This document shows, one piece after another, positions 23,900 to 36,900 of a stretch of 64,000 nt of DNA (positions are counted from its first letter, which is position 1; each line of letters opens with the position of its first letter). A program made the translations under genes and the position numbers. The stretch comes from Pontederia crassipes (taxonomy: Eukaryota; Streptophyta; Magnoliopsida; Commelinales; Pontederiaceae), in contig CM060198.1 in assembly GCA_030549335.1 (NCBI GenBank), forward strand, positions 54,755,995 to 54,819,994. Direction: 5' to 3'. The notes beneath the pieces are model-generated. The model did not search any database. It was given only the letters and a program-made list of their open reading frames with translations, and had not been told where the DNA came from.

Positions 23900-24343
23900 T
23901 GTTAATAATGCCTTGAATCTGAACCAAGTTGGTCCCCCTACATAGTCAGACGCTTCAGCAGAATTTTCCTACGGGGTCTCGCTGCCCGATCAGCGAGCCT
24001 GTGGGGGATCAAAAGGGGGATCCAAGGAGATCCCCCCTGCGGGGGTTGCAAGGGGGCGGAGCCCCCTGAGCGAAAATTTTTAGGTCTATTCTGTATGTAG
24101 TTGAGATTTGATTTATTTTCTTATCACGAGATACGTGTCATATTTTCAGATGATTTATTTAGAGTCTCAGTCCGTATGTAATTCCTATCATCTGTCAAAA
24201 TGAGTGTCTATATAAACTCCCTAGGGGTCTAAACAGAGACACATCCTTGTAATCATCGTTATTTCATAACAAATAGCCGTCGTTTTTTTCTCTTCGCGTT
24301 TTTTTATATTTCGTGCGATCTCTTTCTTCCCTTTTTCGTAACA
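23900..24343 (+). repeat. Copia 3' LTR (444 bp)
   Basis: It starts TGTTAATAATGCC and ends TTTTTCGTAACA, closely matching the 5' LTR but retaining a GC-rich insert (GATCCCCCCTGCGGG then GGGGGCGGAGCCCCC). Scattered substitutions between the LTRs indicate that the insertion is not recent. Confidence 0.95.
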
Positions 24344-25709
24344 TGTTGTTATGTGGCTTAGTTTTATTTAGATATGATATCGTCTGATGCTTAACAAACT
24401 CAAACTCATGCACTTTGACTGTCAAGAACTTAAACATATTCTGAACAAGCTTTCAGAATCTCAAGTTTTCAACACAAACCCAATTACAATCTCCAGGAAG
24501 TCGAGAATGTGAAATGGCCTTCAGACTCTTGATTTAGAAGCTCTCTTTGCTGCATTCAATGTGGAATTTGACGCTTTTGGGTGCGAGTGAAAGAAAATGA
24601 AAAAAAAAGTTCATCATCTTGTTCGACAATGAGTTATTTCGGCGTGTTCATCCGCTAAAAGTGAATCCATCTGTGATGACAAGGTAAACACATTTGTCTA
24701 CCTAAAAGGTAAATATTTGTACTTTCATGAAACCAATGAGTTCCTTGATGCTTGCATTAGTTTGAGTAACCATAGCATACACAGTAGATTGGCAGCCTGT
24801 TGCTACAAGGATCTATGATTCGTCTCTTATTTTATAGTTTTAAGAAGATGCTTCTGCCCCTTCAGAAATATTTTATTATTAAATTTTCATCAATATTGGC
24901 ACAACTCGCAATCGTGAGGAACTAGTAACCCCAAGTTCGAACTCTTCATTCACAACTAAACATAAATATTCTAGCATTTTAGAACTGAGCAGGATGCATT
25001 AGCTTATAGATAAATAAATTCAGAGTAATTTGGCAACAATATTCAACTTTTTTATAAATTATTTTCCATAGTTTATAAGGCTTTAGAATTAAGATAGCAT
25101 ATAGCATTAATAAAGTACTACAAAAAGCAGGATTCAAATACTTGCATAGGTATCAAGTTGCCCGAGAAAGTTGAAGAAGTTGTTTGGTATTGGAATAAAA
25201 CAAGAATAACGCCTTCGTTCTTGTTTTTTTACCAAATAATTTTTTTATGACATGTGGCCCCATAACAATAATGATAAGAATAGTGAAAAAATAAGAACAA
25301 ATAAATTCTTTACCCACCCAAGGACATCTTTGCTCCTGTTACGCTTCCATTTAAAAAATAAGTTGAGAATAAAATTATTTGTTCTCGGTTCCATTGACCT
25401 TTTGTCAAACAGTCCATAATATTTCAAGTACTCGGGAAGAAGAATATTGTAGTGTCGCACCCAACATTAATTTTTATTCTTTTACCATGGTATAAAATAT
25501 AAATAAGCAATTATCTTTCTCCAACTTATTTTATTATCTTCTTATTTTTATCTTATCACCATCCAACTACATTTTTTTAAAAGTTTTATTGTGCGTGGAT
25601 AAAATGTTTAATTTAATAACCAATATTTTCATTATGGGTAGATATCATGCATGCACTATATTAAAATTTATTATAAGTATAAATGTTTAAAATTTAAGAT
25701 TTTCATTAT
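24344..25709. other. Intergenic, no gene seen
   Basis: No supportable gene. A B-box-like phrase (AAGTTCGAACTC at about 24933) hints at an old SINE. A segment from about 25170 to 25465 contains TTTGGTATTGGAATAAAAC and may be a decayed Tourist-like MITE, but its ends are not clear. Confidence 0.4.
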
Positions 25710-25921
25710 GGGATTAATGTACCTACAAAGCACCTTTCACCTTGTAGGGATGTTGAGTGCATCTCAATCGTTGATCTATTGATCAACGGTTGAGATAATT
25801 GATATTTTTAAATCATGGGATTTAATTATTTTTTATTAGATATATTCATGAGTGGATCAACGGTTAAGATGCACTCAGCATCCCTACAAAGCGGAAGGTG
25901 CTTTGTAGGTACATTAATCCC
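25710..25921. mobile_element. 212-bp MITE with long near-perfect terminal inverted repeats
   Basis: The left end GGGATTAATGTACCTACAAA and the right end are reverse complements over about 67 bases with few mismatches. Later arm blocks are GTAGGGATG, GAGTGCATCT and CGTTGATC. The core is AT-rich and non-coding. Arms of this size suggest a Mutator-type MITE. The flanks TTTCATTAT and TATATTATA share most but not all bases, so a 9-bp duplication is only suggested. The first ten bases are identical to the left end of the element at 48119. Confidence 0.85.
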
Positions 25922-26541
25922 TATATTATATATATATTAAAATTATTAGTTGTGTTATTTTATTTTATTTTACTTTATACATAAATAATTGGCTTATTAC
26001 ATTGCAATAAAATTTGTATAATGCATCAAATAAATAATTTACTGTGTGTTCAATTATGTATTGTTAAATATATCAAATACTTATTTATTAATATCCTAAA
26101 TAATTTTTTGTTCAACAAATATCTACTATGCATTATTCGTGTTATTCATTATCAAATCTCTATCCACAATTCCACATATTGAACCGTAATAATATTAAAA
26201 ATCTTAATAAAAAATAGATAGAAAAATATTTTCTCATCATAGGTAATAGAAATTCATAATTACTAATTCTTATTATTAGGTACGTCATAGTTGGGCCGGG
26301 CCAAACTATTGCATTGAAAACTTTCAGTTATGCTCAAAGCTTGAAGGCTCATGTTGGGCCGAACCTCTTTTTCCCTTTTCCCTTTTTTGTTTACAAGTTG
26401 GAACTTGGAAACATGGGGCAAGATGATCATTTTATTGACAATGATAAATAAATTTATTGATTAAAATAGTATTATAACTGCAATTCAAAAAGGAAACATT
26501 GTGTCAGTTCTTCAAGTGAATAATTTGTAAAAGGTAAACCA

Positions 26542-27408
26542 ATGTTATTAAAATCGGATCGACCACCGACCGGACGATCAATTGGGTCGTGGTTGGACCA
26601 GTTTGATCGGATTCAATCGGATTCTATTAAATTAATACTATTTAAAATAATTGTATATAATAAATATTATATAATTCTTATAATTCATAAAAAAACTATA
26701 ATAAACAAATATTTAATTAAATATTAATATTCATGAAAAGAGTTTGAATTTTTCTTATTAATATAGTATATTAATTCTTTTATTTTATTCTTCATTACTA
26801 TTTTAGGGTGATAATATATTAATTAATTTTGACATATATCACTCTCATGTTTTATTTTTTTCTTTACTTTCATTTTAATATTTTTATTTTTCTATTTCCA
26901 TTAATTCCTCTCTCCCCATTAATTCCCATATTTATTTAATTTTTTATAATAAAAAAGATATTACAATTCTTAATGTTCATAAAAAAAATTAAGTTATTAT
27001 TATTGATATACTATATTAATTCTTTTATACTATTTTGTGATGATAATAACTTAATTTAATTTTCCATACATCACACTTACTTCCTTTTATTTTCATTTTA
27101 ATACTTTCCTTTTTTATTTTCATTAGTTCCTCTCCCATATTGATTTCCCACATTTATTTTCTTTTAATTTTTTACCAATTATTAACTCAAATCATTTCTC
27201 ATTTTTACCTTCCTTTCTAACTTTTTATTTTTATTTCCTATTTTTACTTTTATTTCCTATTTTTTTTTCACTTTATGTTGAACCAAGTTTTTCGGATTTA
27301 GTGGTTGAACCTATTTTTATTGATTGAACTAATTTTTGACTGGTTCAACTTCAAATCCGTTTTGGTTCGTGATTGAATCAGCCAGTCCGGTCCGATTTTA
27401 ATAATCAT
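26542..27408. mobile_element. Inverted-repeat element with GGTCC/GGACC-rich ends
   Basis: The left end reads ATGTTATTAAAATCGGA and the right end is its near-exact reverse complement (27392-27408). Both are followed inward by CCGGACGA/CCGGACTGG and TGGTTGGACCAG or GGTTCAAC motifs. The AT-rich interior has internally repeated TTTTATTTT/CATTAATTCC phrases and no transposase. The subterminal CCGGTCCG motifs resemble the hAT-type element at 58533. No clear target duplication. Confidence 0.6.
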
Positions 27409-28452
27409 GATTAAAACTATAATCAGGGCACTTCAGAGAGGTGTTCCCATCACTCCTTAAAAAGAGTCCCAACCACCAACTTTTTAAGGGACAAATCGTC
27501 ACATTTTGTGGTAATAATTCACCTTATAAGACCTACGAGTGCCATAAACTTTTTATTTTATTTTAGAAACAAATTTAGTTGCAGCGCATCCAATGCTTTA
27601 TTGGTACGATCTTGTTCAGACAACCACTTTCTTTTCTTTTTCTGACACTTGGGAATAGATCAGGCTTGTAGATGATGACCAACGAGATTATAATACAGTA
27701 CCTTGACATAAATTAATCCCCTTGGTCTATGATTGAAGAAAGAGAATATGTCAGTGATACAGGGAGCCCAGTTAGCACCCAATTGAAAGAGCTTAAAGAA
27801 AGGTCATCTAATCAGCCAAGATTCTTTCTGGTGATGTTTTAGCATTATCTGAACATACTCATGAGGACCAGTTTGCTAAGCCTACCATCACATGCATGTA
27901 TCCAGGCAACTTCTGAAAGCAGATATGTATACTACAGAGACCAAGGCCACCAAGGACACATGCAGCCAACCACTCACTAAAGGAGTCACCCTGTGAATGT
28001 ACTTCTACAGGACCTAATTTCTATACATTGCACCTGCATAGACATCAAGTCCACAAGACTTGTACAGAAATTTCTGACCTGCATATACATTGCACCTGCA
28101 TTGAGATTTCTCCAGGAGATAAATGAGTGCAACTCCTTGTACAGAAAGCAAATGTTTGTGGTGTTACTCCTTATCATAATTGAGATTTGAGCTATATGGT
28201 TGCACAGGATGACAATCTTTCCACCCATAAACACATTACAGTAGCCCTAGGAAACTCCTATTTTGCTAACACCAAAATTTGTAAAGACATTTGCGGACGA
28301 CCGAACGCTGTAATCTACATGAAAAATAAATTACAGGGGATCAGATGGGAGAAAGGAATAGTGAAAGAATGCAGAACCAAGCATGGCCGGGTCGAGCTGC
28401 AGCTGCATGGATCTGGTGTAATGTACATTGTAAAGTATGGTCCAGCAACACA
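27409..28452. other. Region downstream of the ETO1-like gene
   Basis: The part next to 28452 probably includes the ETO1-like 3' UTR on the minus strand. A 17-base phrase, ATACATTGCACCTGCAT, occurs twice (about 28023 and 28086). Short frames here show no recognisable family. Confidence 0.4.
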
Positions 28453-31400
28453 TCATGGTTCTTGGCTGTGTACACGCCTGTGGAGCTCAATCATTTCCTG
28501 ATGATTAGGGTCTAATGAAAGAGCAGCACGACAGTCTCGAAGCGCGCTGGAGACATCCCCAATGTGCTCATGAAATGCAGCACGGAGATGCAAGAGGTGA
28601 AGGTCAGCTTTGAAAGCAATCGCCCTTGTCAACTCTGCTATTGCCTCTTTTTCCTTGTGGTTGTCCATCAAAACTGGTTATAGACAAAGAAATGGACGGA
28701 TTATTATGTAAGCAAGATATAACATCAAGAAAACTACAAAAAAGTCAACTCTAACATATTGAAGCTTTCACGAACATATTTTGCTTGACAAGAATAGAAT
28801 TATATGAAGTTTAGGAAAGATTGGACAACATGGAACATGTATAAACACTTTCTAGTTTTATCAAGAAACTAGTATAATAGGTCATAACACTGCAATTATT
28901 TCACTTTTTTGTGGAGAGAGAAGGGGTAAAATATCATTTTATTATATAATAGATCAGTAAAATTAAATAGATGAAGGCGATGTCAGTCTACTAACTTATG
29001 GTTAAGAGATTTCATTACTTTTTACGGATCGGAAAAACAAACAATGCAGACTCCATACAAGGGAACAATGAATCAGGTGAACAACATAATTGGCTCTCGT
29101 TAAGCTAGTTACAATTGTATCAATTGATTACAGTAACATAAACTAAGAGAGACATCTGACCTGCAGCACGATATCTATAAGGATATACCCGCAATGGATC
29201 CAATTGGGTCACTATCTCCAAATCCTCCTTTGTATGTTCACGTTCACAATATTCAGATCTCTTCTCATATGCAGATGCATTGTTTCTGGCCTTCTCTATT
29301 AACTTAGTCATTTCCTCATATGCAGCATTCCTATCATTTTTAAGAAAATGGACCCTTGCTAGGCCTTGATGGGCTCTGGTGTGCCTGATTTTGAGGGCAC
29401 TGATGTAGCAATCAGCTGCCAGATCCAACTTTCCGCAATCAACATATACACTGCCTAGATTATTCAGGGCCTGCAAGATGAATATAAAGATAAGTTTTTT
29501 TTTAGGAGATATAAAGGTAAGTTAGTTATCAAGACTCCTCACAAGTGTCAAATCACATGAAGTACAAGGACCTTTTTGCGTTGTTATGATCTTAAATGTA
29601 GCAACCTACAAGATCTAATGGTTTGTAAGTAATAATTTTCTTTTTGTAGACCATGTCATGGATGAAAATCAATAGGCATCTGTTCAAAACGCCGGCAACA
29701 TTTTAGCACAGACGAAAGTGATATGAAACGGTGGAAATACCAATCAGGATCTTGAAAGTAAAGGGATGTGGGGTGAAAGAATGGTAAAGGAGGGAAGGAA
29801 AAGAGAGGGGAGTCCATTCTCCTTGTTTGGTAGAATTTAAGTTGATCTTATCTTTCTTTTTTTTTCTTTTTTTTGAGAAGGAAGTTGATCTTATCTAACA
29901 CCTCATTTTTTCTTTCAACATAAAAAAAAAGGTGGAAAGGGAAGGAAACAATTAATCACCACATATTTTTTATTTGAACATTATCTAATTAAAATATAAA
30001 TACATATATAAAGGACATTTTTTCAAATAAGATAATTATTTAACTCTCAGTTCTTCCTCTCCCCATAGGTAATACATCCAAACAATGTAAATACTTTAAC
30101 CCTTATTCATATTTTTCCCTCCCCCTCTATTACCCTCCCATCCCCTCAATCATTTTTAACCTTCTTCTCAAAAAAAAAAAATCATTTTTAACCTAATAGA
30201 CCGTAGTATAATAGGCAAAGTACAATGTTCTAATTACTGAGGGAGAAAACCAGTCGAGAGTAAAGTATCTAAGATTCAAATTACATTGCTATTGAAAACT
30301 TCCAGAACAAACAAACAAGTCCAAGACAATTCTCAAAAAAAAAAGTCCAAGACACTTGTGCACACTTGCACAATGAAAACTATAAGTTGGTGTTCCCCTT
30401 ACCAGCATGCACAAGAACGAAACTACTAAATAATGGATAAAGAAAATGTTTAAGTTTTAGAAAAAGTAGAATTATTGTGAAGTGTAAATACATTCCATTC
30501 CATTATGTTATGCGCACAGATAATAAATTCAGACCAAGCCACTTTTCTTTTTAAATGACCAAGCCATTTATTACATCAATCAGAACATTTCAGCCAGAGT
30601 TCAGATATAAGCATGTCCAACGAACATGAATACATTAACAAACATAGATGGCTATCAAAATCAATACTCATCCTTTTTCCTCCAAAAAAACATGAATACG
30701 TACACAACAATTGTAAACTAATAATTCAGCCATAAATCCAGGATTAAGATCTAATGGATATAAATGCGAACTTTTGGAGAAGTGAAAAGTTATGCCTTCA
30801 AGAATGAACTAAACACATATGTGTGACTTATTACCAGTATTCTATTATAATGTACCGATTGATGATAAAATTATGATCTTTAATTCTTCATTGATGATCA
30901 CAAGAGACACAACAGTTCTGCTGGGGCCTAAGCTGCCAAGTCATACGCTCGACTCAAAATATTTCAGACACGTGTCATTTCATTTTTTATTGGTTAGTTG
31001 AGAAACAATGCATAACAAATAAGTTACTGTCATGTTTCTGTGGAAGGAAAAAAGAACTATTATCGAATCAAATAAACAAAGCATTAACCCATGGATGCTC
31101 TTTTACAATGGCGAGGCACTAACATCAGAATATTTGACAGCTCCTAAGAAAAGGGATGGAGAAAAGTTACCTGACCCTTTCGGAGCCTATCAGAGGGGCA
31201 CTTTAATGCATCTTCAAGAAGTGAAACAACTGTAGATGAACATGAAGGATCAAGAGTTGAATCTGCCAATGCATAGGCTTTCAGAAAGAAAGCCTCAAAT
31301 GACCTCTGGATGGATATGGACTCCTCAGCTTTACGTAGTCCTTCGTCACAGTGGCCAGTATCATATAAAATCCAACCCTCATAGACTAGACGCTCATGTT

Positions 31401-33486
31401 CAGAAGAAGCATTTTGCCGTGCAAGCTGTAGGCTACGCATTGCAGCTTCAGGACAGTTTAACCTGACAAGAAGCCATAGGCATACCGTTTATGTTAACAA
31501 AGAGTTTATCGTAAATCATAATAACCATGAAGTGGATCTGAATTGTGGAATCAACCTACCTGAGAAGAAGCAAGGATTGCCTGAAGTACAATACACCCTT
31601 TGATGCATCGGATTCGAGCATTTGGTAGATCACTGAAAGTGAACCAATATCATCCACCGATGACCACCTATCATATAGCTGAAGCCAACAATCTGCAGTA
31701 GTCCATTGATCAACATGTTCTCTAACAAGAGTTCGAAGTTGGGATGCAGCTACACGCCCTTCAAACATTCGATACTCCGGAGACAACGTAAGAATTGCTT
31801 GGACATCACAAAGAGCAGACTTATAATCTTCAAGTGCCAAATAGAAACAAAATCGTAGCTCCAAACATTCCAAAGTTAACTTAAATCCTAAGACACGATT
31901 GATTTCTGTCAGTGCAAGTTTGGCATCTTGCTTTCTCATAAAAAATGCTGCACGATACATGTATGGGTAGATGAGAGTAGGATCCAACTCTGTTGCCTTA
32001 TTAAGGTCTTCCCATTTTTTATCTCCTTCAGAGTACAAAGCTCTCTCCTGGTACATCCATCCAAGGGGTTGATGAGAAGATATCACTGAGCTCAGCTTAT
32101 CATAAGACGAAAGCTTATCACCTCTAATGCAAGCCAGTCTAGCCAATCCAGTAACAGAATAGACATGTCCAGCAGCAACAGCTGCATCAAAATAGCGTTC
32201 CGCTTCAATGTACTCTTTTCTCAACAGTCTAACATATCCAAGCTGATGAAATGCAAACTGTTTCTGTCTGTTATTAGTTGCTGATTCCACTAGCTTCTCT
32301 AGAAAACATGCCGTGACATCTGACCTTGGGTCAAGGTTCATTGCAACCTCACTTAGAAAGCAGTATAGTGAAAATGATGCACGACCAATCATGATTGAAA
32401 TTTGCTGCTGATTAGCATTCGAGAAAATTTTAACAACTTGTTCATCATTCAAACAATTAGGAAGATCATGTAAGAAGAGTTGCAAGCATGACGCAGCAAG
32501 TACTGGAGCATTTTCCTCCAGCGCACACTCCATAAGGTCAATGGCATCTTGCCTTGAAGAAACCAAGGATGCCAATTTCCTATCACAGGCATCCTTCAGT
32601 CTCTCGCAGCAAAATTTATTGGCAAATAACAAGATTTCCAATATTATGTCTACAGGGAAATCATCTAAACAACTGGTACAGCTGAACTGGGACACTGCCC
32701 TCATGCCCAAAGGTGAGATGCCATTCTCTGACAAATCAATGACCTCGAGATTTGATTCCGTGAAGGATCCATTTAACATTGTACGAAATGGAACGGACAA
32801 AGCAGCAATCTTCTGCCTTTCACAGGCGATCATTTCATCTCCAATTTGAAAAAGTACAGTGCTGGAAAATTGTGATGGCTCCAAATTATATCCAGAGATA
32901 GATTCAACAGCCAAAGCTGGAAATCGAGCAGCAACATCTATAAGCCCAAGCTCTTGTGAGCACTTCCCGCAAGAAGCAAGAAGATCAGAAATGAGTTCTT
33001 CTCCTTGTTTCTCATACCTTAGCCACGATCCAAATACAAGTTTCTCATGAACTGTGGTTGCAGTCTTCCAGGCAGAATGAAGGCTCCTTTGTAGTAACTT
33101 GACCTCTCCAAGTCCCCGGAATACCTGGAATTGTAGTAGGAAAAGATTTGACCTTTCCTCGGATGGGCAAGTCTCTAGTTCTTCATGTATTTGTGATAAT
33201 ACTTCTACATAATCTACAGGCTTAAAGAGCGGGAGCACCGGTGGATCAGCAACCTTTATAAGCGATTCGCTATGGAATTGTATAGCAAAAAGTCATTATT
33301 CAATAAAATAGAAACGATCAAAGCATCAAAATTTGTGGAAGAATAAAGAGAGACAACTTACATAGAAGAAGGAGAGTGCAAAGAAGTCTTGGAAAGTTTT
33401 CCTCTCTCCACTTGAAGCCATGATTGGGGATTAAGGGGATGAAGTTGTGCTTCTTTCCAGGATTCTGAGAGGAAGAGGTTTCTCAT
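28453..33486 (-). CDS. EOL1: ETO1-LIKE protein (BTB/TPR adaptor, EOL type)
   Basis: Family role: ETO1/EOL proteins bridge CUL3 ubiquitin ligase (through BTB) to type-2 ACC synthases (through TPRs), limiting ethylene production in the cytosol. Exons, high to low: 33486-33362, 33269-31560, 31462-31171, 29470-29161, 28673-28453. All junctions are GT-AG in phase (2658 nt, 885 residues). The start MRNLFLSESWKEAQLHP is the short EOL-type N-terminus, lacking the Gly/Pro-rich extension of ETO1. Landmarks are KVADPPVLPLFKPVDYVEVL (about residues 47-66), the BTB domain (about 180-290, VLFQIGDEMIACERQKIAAL), then repeated TPR units to the C-terminus, including FAFHQLGYVRLLRKEYIEAE and ALNNLGSVYVDCGKLDLAAD. 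No internal stop or frameshift. EOL1 versus EOL2 cannot be decided here. Dymeclin upstream of it in the window is unrelated. Confidence 0.95.
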
Positions 33487-34400
33487 AGTGCATATGAGAG
33501 AGAGGAATTCCCAAATCTCCGCAATCTCTAAATTGGTGCTACCCCTCTAAAGACCCGCGGAGCATCCCAAACACATGATAGGGAAAAGATCTAGTAAGAG
33601 CACGATAAAGGAGACACCTTGTGCCAAGGATCACGAGCGGGGTTCTCTTCGCAACATCCAAAGCAACAATCAAATGAGGGTTTCCACAAATCTAAGCCAG
33701 GAACCAAACAAGGAGGGAGAAAAGCAACTCTGTACGAGTCACAGCTAAAAAAATCGAATCTTTAAGGCGGAAGCGGAGCAAAGATCCCACCAATCCCCTA
33801 ATTCCCACCTGGCAGACTCGTCCGAAACAAGCTCCGCCAGATCGCCAGAGGAAACAAAGCAAAACACCGCAAGAAACAAAGGAAAGGCGTCTCCTTTACT
33901 ATCCAAGCCCCAGCAAGAGCAGATAAAAAAAACAAGATCTTTGGGGGCAGAAAACAACGAATTAGAACAGAGGGTAATGGTCCCTATCAAATGATCAAGC
34001 TCATCCGGGATCTCCAGAACACGAGACGCAACGCGAAACAGAAGATCGAAGAGAAGAGAGGAGGGGCGAGGAGACGGAGAACCCCACAAGCCTTTGTTGG
34101 GTTGCGGCGAGTTGGAAGCAAACGGTCACGGGCCCGGAGTCCCACCTGTACGACGGCGGTTTCCTGGCGATCGGAGGTGAGGACGAGGAATGGGGATCTG
34201 GAGGCGCTCCTGCGGAACCGAATTGGCTCTGGATTCTAACAGGAGAGTGTTGCTGTTGGTTCTCTAGCTGCTGTTGGCTTTTCGGACATGGCGGAGGAAA
34301 GCAATGCGAAGAGTTGCGATGCGTGTGTGAGAGAGAGAGAGAGGAGAGAGAAAATAGAGACATAAATAAATAGAGAAAATGGGAAGTATCGTCCGAGGCC
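33487..34400 (-). promoter_or_regulatory. ETO1-LIKE 5' leader and promoter-proximal region
   Basis: Sequence upstream of the ATG on the minus strand is moderately GC-rich. It contains a CT-rich run (seen as GAGAGAGA on the plus strand at about 34330-34360), a common plant leader or core-promoter element. Open frames here (for example 34402 down to 34001) are low-complexity and show no family, so I read them as leader. A 5' UTR intron is possible but cannot be placed. Confidence 0.45.
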
Positions 34401-36356
34401 ATTTATACATGGAAAGAAAAGTTGGAAAAAACTTCAAAAAACAAAATAAAGGGTAAAATATTTTTTTTTAAAAAAATTATTATTGCCTTTGTTGCCATTT
34501 GCTTTTTAATTTTATACTTTTTACTATATCATAAATAAATAAATAAAACAAAGTCATTGAACGGAAAAAAAATAAAATTTGTGGTGAACTAAATACATTT
34601 TCTCAGATAATAATAATAAAAATTGAAAAAATCTATCTTGTTTTCAAAATATGTTTTTTCACATGGTATACGTCAAATTAATAATTATAATGATCCAATT
34701 TTTATCAGCATATTTTTATTTTCGTTAAAACAAATATTAAACTTTGTATCAATGGCAAAATCTAATGATAAAACATACGATTAAGTTACAACTAGTAGGA
34801 ATATAAAAGCTTATTTGGCATTAAACGTAATTGGAAAGCGGTGGGCGTTTATAAAAACCGCAATTTAAAACGTAAATTTTATTACAAAAAATTTCACTAC
34901 ATCCTCCTTGTCATAAATACTAATTAATAAACCAAAAAATATTATTTTAAATAAAAATCAAGGCCTTTGAGTCCTTATTTAAGTCATGAATTTTCTTTAC
35001 TGTTGGTCAAGGAAACAAAATTTGGAAAGAAAAAACATTCATTTTTAGAAAATTAATTATCTCAATATTTCTAAAAATTAGCATAATTCATTTTTTCTAT
35101 ATCAATATACTTGATTAAAAATTCAACTTTCCTAAAAAACATGGTAAGTAAATAATTAAAAATTCACATACTTGTTTAATGAGTACAAAGTGAGGTCAAT
35201 TGTTAGCTCTAAAATTAAGGCTCAATGATTGAGAGGAATATTTGATTTGTGTCATCTTCTACATGTCTAGTCACATTTTACCATAGAACATGCCACATAT
35301 TTCCATGTTGCACTAAATTGTCCATATTTGCTGATCCAATAAATCCTAAATTCCTAAGCCTTTGACATTATATTAGCTAGGTAACATTGTTGCATGATTA
35401 ATTTTTTGACTTAATCGACCAATTTAATTAAAAAGAAATAAATATTATATTCAAAATTCTAATAAACTTATGGTTCACCTTTCTTTTTCCTATTCAAATT
35501 GATCAACTATATGATTTATTTATATATAGATTTGAAAATGACTCATGAGTTGTTACTTGTTGTGTAAGTTGTAAAAACTATTTTTAAAATAATGACATAG
35601 ACCGGTAAATTAAAAGATTTTATTAATTCCTTAATTTTTTTTCATTTTGCACTTGAAAAATTGGGGGAGAATATAGTTTAAAAAACACATGATTATATTA
35701 TTAAGAAAAAAATGCGCTGATTTATAATATCAAGAAAAACATAAATACATGAATTATACATGATAATTTTAGTTTGATTGATTTTTTTTCTTGCAAATTT
35801 ATAAGCTGAGAGACTAATTAGTTACAAAATGAAATTGATAAAATAAAAGTTGAGGGATTAACGATGAAAATTATTCTAATAAATACATGAATAATACAAC
35901 GTCTAATATTATGATCGGTTTATAAGTGAGCGAAAAAAAATTATTTATGTTCGAAAAAAATTTATTGCTCCAATTTTATGCATATTTTTTCATTTATAAC
36001 AGGACATTAAATTTGTGGTCCGTCTTTTTAGCGTTTACTTGTGTGCCATTTTTTTGTCGGTTCCGGACTTTTAGCACAAGTTTTAGGTGGCATCATATCG
36101 TGCAACATGCAACCATGCAACTATTAATTTCCATGTCAAATACATGCCAATAAAAAAGTCTGAAAACAAAATTAAACACACAAATTAAATCATCTACATG
36201 ATTTTATTTTTCAAGCTTTATTGTTCTAATTATATGTATTTTTTAATTCTTCAAACAAACAAACTTTACAATAATTATATGTTAATTATCTTTTGGGCTT
36301 CACCACCAAAAAGCTTCCATATCATGGCAAAAGCTGGTCCCAACTAATCATGCACC
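34401..36356. other. Intergenic, no gene seen
   Basis: Very AT-rich. No coding block or recognisable transposon end. Confidence 0.5.
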
Positions 36357-36417
36357 TATATTATATTATATTATATTATATTATATTATATTATATTATA
36401 TTATATTATATTATATT
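36357..36417. repeat. (ATATT)n pentanucleotide microsatellite
   Basis: About 12 uninterrupted copies of the pentamer ATATT. Confidence 0.97.
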
Positions 36418-36629
36418 GCAAGATTGTTACAATTAAGCACTAAAGTGATGTATGTGGTTGCATACTTATCCCATGATTAGTTTATTCTAATGGTGGTAGA
36501 TCTTAGCCACCTAACTTTTTGGGGCTTCAATTCATCATCCATTAGAAGCTCATGTTTGCCTAGGTTTTACCTTTTGTTTACTATCCAATTAAGAGCCTAA
36601 GTAATATTCTATTCCTGAGCAATCAACAA

Positions 36630-36900
36630 CTTCTCTATCATCACAAGGGCCATGAGAGGGAGAGAGAGAGGTGTGCTGTTGGCATTTGATTTGACATTTA
36701 GGTGCACCAAATGTGCTACTCTGATATGCTCTTATTAATTTTCAGATCTCCATATCCCTCTCTCACTCCATCACAAGAGCCATGATGGAGTGAGGAATAT
36801 TTAGTGCAGAGAGAGAGAGGGGGAAGGGGCACGACAGTGGTCAGTTAGCATGGAGGGAGGGGGAGAGAGAGTGTGAGTGGAGCAGATGAGGTAGAAGGTA
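36630..36900. other. GA-rich segment with small perfect hairpin
   Basis: Several GA/GGGA runs surround an exact 12-base inverted repeat, CTCACTCCATCA (36762-36773) and TGATGGAGTGAG (36783-36794), with a 9-base loop. A similar ATCACAAGGGCCATGA phrase occurs at about 36638. Possibly the leader or promoter of an unseen gene, or a decayed repeat. No known microRNA sequence was recognised. Confidence 0.3.

Larger units (their letters stand above)
19590..24343 (+). mobile_element. Full-length but decayed Ty1/copia LTR retrotransposon
   Basis: It has two LTRs (19590-20006 and 23900-24343), each TGTTAATA...GTAACA. A primer-binding site starts at 20010, and gag, protease, integrase, reverse transcriptase and RNase H follow in Copia order on the plus strand, with a purine-rich tract before the right LTR. 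The flanking pentamers GGTTG and TGTTG are a probable target duplication with one mismatch. The element is not autonomous: it has multiple in-frame stops, a frameshift before the protease, an 11-bp duplication in integrase, and loss of the reverse transcriptase catalytic segment. It lies in the interval between dymeclin and the ETO1-like gene. The Tork/Tnt1-like lineage is my inference from the RNase H and integrase phrases. Confidence 0.95.

Noticed and set aside
34001..34402. Minus-strand 133-codon frame starting MASDDTSHF
   Set aside because: Low-complexity Ser/Pro/Gln sequence in the CT-rich leader upstream of the ETO1-LIKE start. More likely 5' UTR.
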